Shown here one piece after another: positions 1 through 8,778 of a DNA stretch of 64,000 nt (positions within the stretch are counted from its first letter, which is position 1; each line of letters begins with the position of its first letter). The stretch is taken from contig JAIYCR010000105.1 of the NCBI GenBank assembly GCA_027487905.1, forward strand, positions 1 to 64,000. Reading direction: 5' to 3'. The position numbers and the translations under genes are program-made. The notes beneath the pieces were generated by a model, which worked only from the letters and a program-made list of their open reading frames with translations, had not been told where the DNA came from and did not search any database. The DNA comes from Rubrivivax sp. (GTDB taxonomy: Bacteria; Pseudomonadota; Gammaproteobacteria; Burkholderiales; Burkholderiaceae_C).

Positions 1-729
1 ACGCTGCAGTCGGCGGTCGCCGCGGTGTCGCAGGCCGGTGCGGTGGTGGTGGTGGCGGCGGGCAACAGCGAGGGCCTGGCCGTCAGTCGGCCGGCCAACT
101 GCCCCGGTGCCATTGCCGTGGCGGCGGTTCGCCACACCGGCACCAAGGTCGGTTTCTCCGATCTGGGGCCCGAGGTGGCCATCAGCGCGCCCGGCGGCAA
201 CTGCGTCAACCTGGCGGGCGATTGCCTGTATCCGATGGTGTCCACCACCAACGCCGGACGGACCCAGCCCATCGCCGGCAGTGACGCCTACACCGATGGG
301 CGCAATGCTGCCGTGGGCACCAGCTTCGCGGCGCCCTTGGTGTCGGGAGCGGCGGCGCTGATCCTCAGCATCCGCCCGGACTTGTCTCCCGAACAGGTCC
401 TCACCGCCTTGCGACTGGGCGCTCGTGACTTTCCCGTGGGTCAGGTGGCCACCACCTGCCGTGCGCCGGACTCGAACCCCCAGTCCGAGTGCAATTGCAC
501 CAAGACCACCTGTGGCGCCGGCCTGCTCGATGTGGACCGTTCGTTGGTCGAGGCTGCCGCGCTGCGCGCGGGGTCCATCTTCTCGCCAGGCCCTCCTGCC
601 CCCGCGCCTGCACCGGAGCCCGCCCCCGCATCCAGCGGCGGCGGTGGCGCCGTCGGCGTTGGCTGGCTGCTGGCCCTGGCCTTGGCCGTCGTGACGCTCG
701 TGGCCTTGAACCGACGCTCGGCGGGCTGA
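1..729 (+). CDS. Subtilisin-like (S8) serine protease, C-terminal part, with GlyGly-CTERM tail
   Basis: The reading frame is open from base 1, so the N-terminus, including the catalytic Asp and His, lies outside the window. The visible part has an oxyanion-hole region (AAGNSEG) and the catalytic serine motif GTSFAAPLVSGAAAL, both typical of peptidase family S8. After the catalytic domain comes a Pro/Ala linker, then SGGGGAVGVG, one hydrophobic helix and a basic end (NRRSAG). That tail has the architecture of a GlyGly-CTERM sorting signal, which rhombosortase is believed to cut. The protein is therefore probably exported and released or anchored at the cell surface. A rhombosortase gene lies at 21311-22039. 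Confidence 0.85.
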   Translation, partial: TLQSAVAAVSQAGAVVVVAAGNSEGLAVSRPANCPGAIAVAAVRHTGTKVGFSDLGPEVAISAPGGNCVNLAGDCLYPMVSTTNAGRTQPIAGSDAYTDGRNAAVGTSFAAPLVSGAAALILSIRPDLSPEQVLTALRLGARDFPVGQVATTCRAPDSNPQSECNCTKTTCGAGLLDVDRSLVEAAALRAGSIFSPGPPAPAPAPEPAPASSGGGGAVGVGWLLALALAVVTLVALNRRSAG

Positions 730-778
730 AAGGCTCAGCCAGCGCTCAGCGCCCGGCCCAGCGCCCAGCGCCCAGCGC

Positions 779-1492
<714 letters not shown>

Positions 1493-1520
1493 GGGGGCGG
1501 CGCGGCGCGCGGGCCGTGGC

Positions 1521-2594
1521 TCAATCGCCCGAGCGGCGTCTGGCCGGCGGCAGCGCGGGTGCCGGCAGCGGCGGGCCGGCGGCCGCATCGCCCACCCGCA
1601 CCGACACCTCGCCGCTGGTGATCTCCACCACCCGGTCGCCCAGATCCAGCCTCAGGGCGCCGGCACCGCTGACCCCCACCGCGCGGCCGTCGGCTGCATC
1701 GCTGGCGTTGGTGCGCACCCGGCGGCCGTCCAGCAGGTCGCGCTCGGCATAGCGGCCCATCACCGGGCCGAAGCCCTCCCGCTCGAAGCTCAGCAAGGCG
1801 CTCACCAGGGGCGCGGCGATGCGCGCCAGCGCCTGGGGTGGCGTGATGGCCGGCTCCAGTTCGCGCAGGCAGGCGAAGCCGTGCAGCCACGGCTCGGTGT
1901 CCGCGGCATCGCCCAGCGGCGCGATGTTCAGGCCCACGCCCACCACCGTCTGGCGGCGCTGGGCCTGGCCCGCGCTGGAGATGGTCTCGATGAGCACGCC
2001 GCCGAGCTTGCGTCCCACGCGCTCGGTGGGCTGTCCGTCCTCGCCGATGGGGTCGAGCAGCCACAGGTCGTTGGGCCATTTCAGGCCGATGCGCGGGCCG
2101 GCGCCGGCGGGCCGCACACCGGCCGGGTCCAGCGCCTCGGCTACGGCCAGGCCCACCGCCAGGCTCAGGCCCGACCAATCCGTCGGGGCATAGGGCAGGG
2201 ACAGCGAGAAAGTGAGCGAACGGCCTCGGGCCGAGTGCCACACCCGCCCCTGGCGGCCACGCCCCTGGGTCTGCTCCTCGGCCACCAGCAGCAGCGGCTG
2301 GTGGTCGTCGGTGCGGCGCCCGAAGGCACGGCTTTCCACACTGCGGTGGACCAGCGCGGCCTGCGCCTCCGCGGCCGGCTGCGCCCGCACGCGGGCCCGG
2401 GCCAGCAGCAGGCTGTTGGTGGAGTCGGCCTGTTCCAGCACCTCCACGCCGATGCCCGGCAGCAGCGGCTGCAGTTGCTGCCACAGCCGGTCGGTCCGCC
2501 AGGCCATCGGCACCTGGGCATCCAGGCCCGCCAGCAGGGCGTCGTGCGACGCGGACGAAGGGGAGGGGTCGGCGGGGAGCGTGGCAAGGCCCAT
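1521..2594 (-). CDS. birA: Biotin--[acetyl-CoA-carboxylase] ligase
   Basis: It attaches biotin to the BCCP subunit of acetyl-CoA carboxylase through biotinyl-5'-AMP. Family motifs are present: the biotin-binding stretch around EQADSTNS, the nucleotide loop GRGRQGRVW, KWPNDLWL and KLGGVLIE. A short C-terminal SH3-like domain follows. There is no obvious N-terminal winged-helix DNA-binding domain, so it is probably a monofunctional enzyme rather than a BirA-type repressor. ATG at 2594 is preferred; a GTG at 2606 would add four residues. It sits between a SET-domain gene and a SPOR gene on the same strand. Confidence 0.9.
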   Translation of the reverse strand: MGLATLPADPSPSSASHDALLAGLDAQVPMAWRTDRLWQQLQPLLPGIGVEVLEQADSTNSLLLARARVRAQPAAEAQAALVHRSVESRAFGRRTDDHQPLLLVAEEQTQGRGRQGRVWHSARGRSLTFSLSLPYAPTDWSGLSLAVGLAVAEALDPAGVRPAGAGPRIGLKWPNDLWLLDPIGEDGQPTERVGRKLGGVLIETISSAGQAQRRQTVVGVGLNIAPLGDAADTEPWLHGFACLRELEPAITPPQALARIAAPLVSALLSFEREGFGPVMGRYAERDLLDGRRVRTNASDAADGRAVGVSGAGALRLDLGDRVVEITSGEVSVRVGDAAAGPPLPAPALPPARRRSGD

Positions 2595-2621
2595 GGACGG
2601 CAGCACGGGGGCGGGCGAAGA

Positions 2622-3170
2622 TCAGGTGGCCGAAGCCTGGCCGCCGGCCGGGCGCGACTTGCGACGCTTGGGCGCGAGCATCGTGCCGCGGCACTGGTCG
2701 GCTCCGCAGTGGCAGGCAAACTGCTTCTTCAGCGCCGGCGTGTGGCGCTCGTCGATGATCAGGCCGTAGTCATAGCACAGCTCCTCGCCGGGCTCCAGGT
2801 CGCGCAGCGCCTTCACGAACACGCGGCCGTCGTCGGTCTGGTCGGCCTCGCAGTTGGGCGCGCAGGAGTGGTTGATCCAGCGCGAGGAGTTGCCCTTGTG
2901 CTTGCCGTCGATGACGTGGCCGTCGTCGATGTGGAAGTAGAAGGTGTGGTGCGGGTCGGTCGGGTCGTGGGGGTGGCGGCGCAGCGCCTCCTCCCAGGTG
3001 ATCACCTCGCCCACGTATTCGAAGATCGTGTCGCCCGCGGGAATGGCCCGCGTGGCGAACACGCCGCGGCCGTGCACGCTCGACTTGCGGACCTGGGTGC
3101 GGGAGCGCTGGCGGTCACCGGTGAAGGTGACGCCGGGCGCCGGGTCCTGCAGGCGATCGGATCGGGTCAC
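2622..3170 (-). CDS. SET-domain lysine methyltransferase-like protein
   Basis: A 182-residue protein that is almost entirely a SET domain. It has the N-terminal motif HGRGVFATRAIPAG, the SAM/substrate core SRWINHSCAPNCEA (the NHS-x-xPN signature) and a downstream GEELCYDYG. A cysteine-rich post-SET segment (CHCGADQCRG) probably binds zinc together with the core Cys. SET proteins methylate lysines; bacterial substrates are mostly unknown, so the target is not predicted. The start is GTG at 3170. The tail is basic (KRRKS). It is divergent from topB across about 206 bp. Confidence 0.8.
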   Translation of the reverse strand: MTRSDRLQDPAPGVTFTGDRQRSRTQVRKSSVHGRGVFATRAIPAGDTIFEYVGEVITWEEALRRHPHDPTDPHHTFYFHIDDGHVIDGKHKGNSSRWINHSCAPNCEADQTDDGRVFVKALRDLEPGEELCYDYGLIIDERHTPALKKQFACHCGADQCRGTMLAPKRRKSRPAGGQASAT

Positions 3171-3376
3171 GGCGCGGTGTCGTTAGAGTGTTTGGTGTGG
3201 GCGCGCGCGAGCATGCGCGCGAGGACGGGGCGGATTGTAGGCACCGCATCCGTTGCCTGGACCGGTGCGCTGCCTGAAGAATGGCGGCGCCGCCGGCCTC
3301 CCACGTTGCCCGCAGACCCGCCGCCGACGTCCCGCAACCCGCGGTGCGCGGTGGCCGAAGAAGACCCGAAAGCGCC

Positions 3377-6163
3377 ATGAGCAAGAGCCTGATCATTGCC
3401 GAGAAGCCCAGCGTCGCGCAGGACATCGTCCGTGCGCTCACCCCGGTGGCCGGCAAGTTCGACAAGCACGACGACCACTTCGAGAACGAGCGCTACGTCG
3501 TCACCAGCGCCGTGGGCCACCTGGTGGAAATCACCGCGCCCGAGGAGTTCGACGTCAAGCGCGGCAAGTGGAGCTTCAACAACCTGCCGGTCATCCCGCC
3601 GCACTTCGACCTCGCCCCCATCGACAAGGCCAAGAGCCGGCTCACGGCGGTGGTGCGCCAGGTCAAGCGCAAGGACGTGACGGAGCTCATCAACGCCTGC
3701 GACGCGGGCCGCGAGGGCGAGCTCATCTTCCGGCTCATCGTGCAGTACGCCGGCAGCGGCAAGGCGGCGGTGGCCAAGCCGGTCAAGCGGCTGTGGCTGC
3801 AGAGCATGACGCCGCAGGCCATCCGCGATGGCTTCGACAAGCTGCGCACCGACCAGCAGATGCTCGGCCTGGCCGATGCCGCGCGCAGCCGCAGCGAGGC
3901 CGACTGGCTGGTGGGCATCAACGGCACCCGGGCCATGACCGCCTTCAACTCGCGCGACGGCGGCTTCTTCCTCACCACCGTGGGCCGGGTGCAGACGCCC
4001 ACCCTGTCCATCGTGGTCGAGCGCGAGGAGAAGATCAGGAAGCACGTGTCGCGGCCCTACTGGGAGGTCAAGGCGGTGTTCCAGGCGCCGGCCGGCACCT
4101 ACGAGGGCAAGTGGCTGGACCTCGGCTGGAAGAAGCCCACCGGCGACGCCGCCGACCCCGACGCCCGCGCCGACCGCCTGTGGAACGAACCGGACGCGCA
4201 GGCCATCGCCCAGGCCTGCCGCGGCCAGCCGGCCGTCGTCACCGAAGACAGCAAGCCCACCACGCAGAGCGCCCCGGGCCTGTACGACCTCACCACGCTG
4301 CAGCGCGAGGCCAACAGCCGCTTCGGCTTCTCGGCCAAGACGACGCTGTCCATCGCTCAGGCCCTCTACGAGAAGCACAAGGTGCTGACCTACCCGCGGA
4401 CCGACAGCCGCGCGCTGCCCGAGGATTACCTGCCGGTGGTCAAGCAGACCATGGCCATGCTGGCCGACGAGGACCTGCCCGGCCCGCTGCGCAGCTTGTC
4501 GATGCACGCCCGCAAGGCGGTCAACGACGGCTACGTGAAGCCCACCAAGCGCATCTTCGACAACAGCAAGGTGTCCGACCACTTCGCCATCATTCCCACG
4601 CTGCAGCCGCCCAAGAGCCTCACCGAGGTCGAGGCCAAGCTCTACGACATGGTGGTCAAGCGCTTCCTGGCGGTGTTCTTCCCGCCGGCGGAATTCCTGG
4701 TGACCACCCGCCGCAGCACGGTCACCGCCCAGGGCCGCGACCACGTCTTCCAGACCAATGGCAAGGTGCTGAAGGAGCCGGGCTGGCTGGCCGTCTACGG
4801 CCGCGAGGAGCAGGGCGAGGATGCCAACCTGGTGCCGGTCGGGCCGCTCGGTGCCACCGTGGCCGTAGCGCTTGATCTGGCCCGGACCGACCCCCCGGTG
4901 GTGCAGACCGATTCGGTCGACGTCATCCCGCTCAAGACCCGCCCGCCCGCCCGCTACACCGAGGCCACGCTGCTGTCGGCCATGGAAGGCGCGGGCAAGA
5001 CCATCGACGACGAGGAGCTGCGCGAGGCCATGGCCGAGAAGGGCCTGGGAACGCCCGCCACCCGCGCGGCCACCATCGAGGGCCTGATCAACGAGAAGTA
5101 CATGGTGCGCGACGGGCGCGACCTCATCCCCACCGCCAAGGCCTTCCAGCTGATGACGCTGCTGCGCGGCCTGGGGGTGGAAGACCTCACCAAGCCCGAG
5201 CTCACCGGCAACTGGGAGCACCAGCTGGCCCAGATGGAGAAGGGTGGCCTGAGCCGAGACGCCTTCATGGCCGACATCGCCCGCATGGCCGAGCGCATCG
5301 TGGCCAAGGCCAAGGAATACGACCGCGACACCATCCCCGGCGACTACGCCACGCTCGCCACGCCCTGCCCGAACTGCCAGGGCGTGGTGAAGGAGAACTA
5401 CCGGCGCTTCACCTGCACCGGTTCGGACGGTGCGTCCGAGGGCTGCGGCTTCTCGATGAGCAAGATCCCCGGCGGCCGTGCCTTCGAGACCGCCGAGGCC
5501 GATGCCTTCCTGCGCGACCGACGCATCGGCCCGCTGGAGGGCTTCCGCTCCAAGGCGGGCTGGCCCTTCACCGCCGAGCTCAAGCTGGTGCGCGACGAGG
5601 ACCTGAACAACTGGAAGCTCGAGTTCGACTTCGGCGACAGCGCCCCTACCGGCGACGGCAACGGCGAGCCGGTGGACTTCTCCGGACAGGCGAGCCTGGG
5701 CGCCTGCCCCAAGTGCCGCAGCCGCGTCTTCGAGCACGGCAGCAACTACCTGTGCGAGCACGCGGTGGGCGCACCGGTGACCTGCGACTTCAAGACCGGC
5801 AAGATCATCCTGCAGCAGCCCATCGCGCCCGAGCAGGTGCAAAAGCTGCTCGCCGAGGGCCGCACCGACCTGCTGGAGAACTTCATCTCCAACAAGACCC
5901 GCCGCAAGTTCAAGGCGCGGCTGGCCTACGACGCCAAGGAAGGCAAGGTCGGCTTCGAGTTCGAGCCGCGGCCCGAACGACCGGGGGCCAAGACGGCTGC
6001 TGCCCGTAGCGGTCCGGGCTTCAAGCGGGCGGCTTCGGCTTCGGCGGGGGCTTCCGCTGCCGCCGAGGGCAAGGCCGGCGCGGCTGCACCCGCCCCGGCG
6101 AGCGCCCCGGCGGCCCGCAAGACCGCGGCTCGTCGGGTGGCGCGCAAGAGCACGCCGGGCTGA
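3377..6163 (+). CDS. topB: DNA topoisomerase III
   Basis: A type IA topoisomerase of 928 residues that relaxes and decatenates DNA by cutting one strand. The N-terminal TOPRIM domain begins with LIIAEKPSVAQ, its acidic pair lies in NACDAGREGELIF, and the catalytic tyrosine is in LTYPRTDSR at about residue 339. The C-terminus is extended by zinc-finger-like segments (CPNCQGVV...CGF and CPKCRSRV...C) and a low-complexity Ala/Lys/Arg tail that may contact DNA. It is longer than E. coli TopB (653 aa), as is usual in betaproteobacteria. ATG at 3377 begins the conserved TOPRIM; upstream in-frame codons look non-coding. Confidence 0.95.
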   Translation: MSKSLIIAEKPSVAQDIVRALTPVAGKFDKHDDHFENERYVVTSAVGHLVEITAPEEFDVKRGKWSFNNLPVIPPHFDLAPIDKAKSRLTAVVRQVKRKDVTELINACDAGREGELIFRLIVQYAGSGKAAVAKPVKRLWLQSMTPQAIRDGFDKLRTDQQMLGLADAARSRSEADWLVGINGTRAMTAFNSRDGGFFLTTVGRVQTPTLSIVVEREEKIRKHVSRPYWEVKAVFQAPAGTYEGKWLDLGWKKPTGDAADPDARADRLWNEPDAQAIAQACRGQPAVVTEDSKPTTQSAPGLYDLTTLQREANSRFGFSAKTTLSIAQALYEKHKVLTYPRTDSRALPEDYLPVVKQTMAMLADEDLPGPLRSLSMHARKAVNDGYVKPTKRIFDNSKVSDHFAIIPTLQPPKSLTEVEAKLYDMVVKRFLAVFFPPAEFLVTTRRSTVTAQGRDHVFQTNGKVLKEPGWLAVYGREEQGEDANLVPVGPLGATVAVALDLARTDPPVVQTDSVDVIPLKTRPPARYTEATLLSAMEGAGKTIDDEELREAMAEKGLGTPATRAATIEGLINEKYMVRDGRDLIPTAKAFQLMTLLRGLGVEDLTKPELTGNWEHQLAQMEKGGLSRDAFMADIARMAERIVAKAKEYDRDTIPGDYATLATPCPNCQGVVKENYRRFTCTGSDGASEGCGFSMSKIPGGRAFETAEADAFLRDRRIGPLEGFRSKAGWPFTAELKLVRDEDLNNWKLEFDFGDSAPTGDGNGEPVDFSGQASLGACPKCRSRVFEHGSNYLCEHAVGAPVTCDFKTGKIILQQPIAPEQVQKLLAEGRTDLLENFISNKTRRKFKARLAYDAKEGKVGFEFEPRPERPGAKTAAARSGPGFKRAASASAGASAAAEGKAGAAAPAPASAPAARKTAARRVARKSTPG

Positions 6164-6218
6164 GGCCTCGAGGACGACCCGGGCGTGGCCTGGGTGGGCC
6201 CTGCCGTGCGCCTTGGCC

Positions 6219-8750
6219 TCAGTGCGCGGCCGACACCACCGCGGCCGTGCGCAGGTGCGCGCTCGCCTGGTCGGCCCTGAGCGGTCGCGCCAGCAGGTAG
6301 CCCTGGCCCTGGTGCACGCCCATCTCGCGCAGCGCGGCCAGCTGCTGCTCGGTCTCGATGCCCTCGGCCACCACCGTCTTGCCCAGCGACCGGCCGAGCG
6401 TCAGCACCGCGCGCACGATCTCCTCGTTGCGGTGGCCTTCGCCCATCGCATGGACGAAGGAGCGGTCGATCTTCAGGTAGTCGATGGGCAGGGAGTTCAG
6501 GTAGGACAGCGACGAATAGCCGGTGCCGAAGTCGTCGATGGCCAGCCGGACGCCGTGGCTGCGCAGGCGCTCGATGTTGGCCAGCGTTGAATCCAGCCGG
6601 CCCATCAGCACCGACTCGGTGATCTCCAGCGTGAGCAGTCGCGGGTCCAGGCCGTGCCGCTGCAGCGCGGCGAGTGCGGTGTTCACGAAGGCGGCATCCT
6701 GCAGGTCGCGGCCCGACACGTTCACGTTGATGCGCACCTCGGCGGTGTGCGGCATCAGCCGGTGCCATTGAGCCAGTTCGCCCAGCGCGGTGTCGAGCAC
6801 CCACTCGGTCAGCGCGCGGATGTGGCCCGTCTCCTCGGCCAGCGCCACGAACACGGCCGGGCTGACCGGGCCGCGGGTGGGGTGCACCCAGCGGACCAGG
6901 GCTTCGAAGCCGGTGAGCAGTGCCGGCTCCAGGCTGTAGACGGGCTGGAAGTTCAGCGACAGCGAACCATTGCCGATGGCCCGGCGCAGGTCCGCTTCCA
7001 GCGCCAGGCGGTCGCTGATGCGCTCATGCATGGAACGGTCGAAGACCACGCAGCGGTTGCGACCCGCCGCCTTGGCCTCGTACATCGCCAGGTCCGCATC
7101 GCGCAGCAGCTCGTCCACCGTGCGGTAGCCCAGGTCACTGAAGGTGATGCCCACGCTGGCGCTGGGAACGATCTCGTGGCCCTGGATGGACATGGGCACG
7201 GTCAGCGCGGCCAGGATGCGCTGGGCGAGGGCGAGGCCCTGCGCCGGGCTCGCCAGCGGGCTTTGCAGCACGCCGAACTCGTCGCCGCCCAGCCGGGCGA
7301 TCAGCGCGTCGGAATCGACGCAGGTTCGAAGGCGCCGGGCGATCTCCCGCAGCAATTCGTTGCCGGCGAAGTGGCCCAGGCTGTCGTTGACGATCTTGAA
7401 GCGGTCCAGGTCGAGGAAGAACACTGCAAAGGAGGCCTCGGCGTCCAGGCGGCTGCGCTCGACCGCGGCGCTGAGCGCCTCGTTGAAGCGCACCCGATTG
7501 GCCAGGTCGGTGAGGCTGTCGTGGTAGGCGATGTGCTGCAGGCGTTTCTCGGCCGCCTGCCGCGAGGTGATGTCGTGCAGCTGCAGGATCAGCCCCTCGC
7601 GCTGCTGGCCCGATTCGAGAAAGCGGCCGCAGTGCAGTGCCACCCACACCTCTCGCCCGTCCGGCGCCAGGCAGCGCAGCTCGATGGTCACCGAGGCCTG
7701 GCTGCTGCGGCTGGCGAAGCCGCCGATCTGCCGCTCGAACACCGCAATGTCGCCCGGGTGGAGCAAGGAGCTGAACGGCCGCCCGGCCAGGGCCTCGGGC
7801 GCCATGCCGATGAGCTCGCACAGCGAGCGGTTCACCCTCACGATGCCGCCCTGCGGCTCGACGATGGCCATGCCGATCGCGGCATCGGAGAAGGCGGCGG
7901 CGAAGCGCTGCAGGTTCAGCGCCGCCTCTTCTTCCGCGGCGCTGACCCGCTGCTCCTGTTCGAGTCGCTCACGCTCGTTGTGCGCCAGCGTCACGCGCAG
8001 CAGCGCCACCGCCACCAGCGCGGCCGCGCCGACGATGAAGGTGGACAGCAGGCCGTGCGCCGGCGCACTCACATGCACCAGCCCGGCCAGCGCCGCGGAG
8101 GCGACGTACAGGGCCCCGAGCCAGCTGTAGCCCTGGAACCACGCGCCCAGCGGCGGCCACGTGCCCCGCTTGAGCGTGACGATGGAGGTCAGGGGCAGCG
8201 TGGTGAGCACGAAGGGCACCCACGACACCGCGATCACGGCGGCCAGCCGCGCGGTGGGACCGTCCATGTCCAGGGTCATCAGCGCACGGGACAGCGCCTC
8301 GAACAGCAGGCCGCACACGGCCCAGGCGCCCATGCCGGCGGCAGGCGTGCTGATGCGGCTGCTCAGCCGGCGCGTGCTGCGCCACGAGCCGATCGCGCCG
8401 TCCAGACCCGCCGCCAGGATGGCCGCGAACGGCCCGAGCGAGACCAGCAGCCCGAAGACGAAGGCGTCCGAGGCGCTGACCGAGTAGGCGGTGCGCGGAA
8501 TCTCGATCGGATTCCAGGAGGCCAGGCCCACCAGCGCGAGCCCGAGCAGCAGCGGCCCGACAAGGCCGATGCCGCCCGCTGCCAGCGAGCCCAGCGCCCA
8601 GGCGAGCGCTGCCGCGCCAGCCAGGGACAGCCCAGCCCAGACCACGAACGCAGCGCCGTTGTAGTCGTGGAAATGCTCGGCCTTCAGGCGCCGCCAGCCG
8701 GACGGGGCGGGGTCGGGTGGCGCCGCGGGCAACTGCGGCAAGCCTGTCAT
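6219..8750 (-). CDS. Membrane PAS-GGDEF-EAL c-di-GMP signalling protein
   Basis: An 843-residue protein. An N-terminal block of several hydrophobic helices (roughly residues 30-270) is followed by a PAS domain (SDAAIGMAIVEPQGGIVRVN), a GGDEF domain with the intact signature ARLGGDEFGVL, and an EAL domain (GFEALVRW, then DDFGTGYSSLSYL). Both catalytic signatures look intact, so it could make and break c-di-GMP; which activity dominates cannot be read from sequence. The hydrophobic part is probably a sensory domain of MASE type, not identified further. ATG at 8750 was chosen because upstream codons belong to the repeat region of the neighbouring protease. Confidence 0.9.
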   Translation of the reverse strand: MTGLPQLPAAPPDPAPSGWRRLKAEHFHDYNGAAFVVWAGLSLAGAAALAWALGSLAAGGIGLVGPLLLGLALVGLASWNPIEIPRTAYSVSASDAFVFGLLVSLGPFAAILAAGLDGAIGSWRSTRRLSSRISTPAAGMGAWAVCGLLFEALSRALMTLDMDGPTARLAAVIAVSWVPFVLTTLPLTSIVTLKRGTWPPLGAWFQGYSWLGALYVASAALAGLVHVSAPAHGLLSTFIVGAAALVAVALLRVTLAHNERERLEQEQRVSAAEEEAALNLQRFAAAFSDAAIGMAIVEPQGGIVRVNRSLCELIGMAPEALAGRPFSSLLHPGDIAVFERQIGGFASRSSQASVTIELRCLAPDGREVWVALHCGRFLESGQQREGLILQLHDITSRQAAEKRLQHIAYHDSLTDLANRVRFNEALSAAVERSRLDAEASFAVFFLDLDRFKIVNDSLGHFAGNELLREIARRLRTCVDSDALIARLGGDEFGVLQSPLASPAQGLALAQRILAALTVPMSIQGHEIVPSASVGITFSDLGYRTVDELLRDADLAMYEAKAAGRNRCVVFDRSMHERISDRLALEADLRRAIGNGSLSLNFQPVYSLEPALLTGFEALVRWVHPTRGPVSPAVFVALAEETGHIRALTEWVLDTALGELAQWHRLMPHTAEVRINVNVSGRDLQDAAFVNTALAALQRHGLDPRLLTLEITESVLMGRLDSTLANIERLRSHGVRLAIDDFGTGYSSLSYLNSLPIDYLKIDRSFVHAMGEGHRNEEIVRAVLTLGRSLGKTVVAEGIETEQQLAALREMGVHQGQGYLLARPLRADQASAHLRTAAVVSAAH

Positions 8751-8778
8751 GGGGCTGCTCAGGCGACGGTCGCGGGCT

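Noticed and set aside
3205-3230. Alternating GCGCGC palindrome between SET and topB
   Set aside because: Simple GC-rich sequence with no clean promoter nearby; probably chance.
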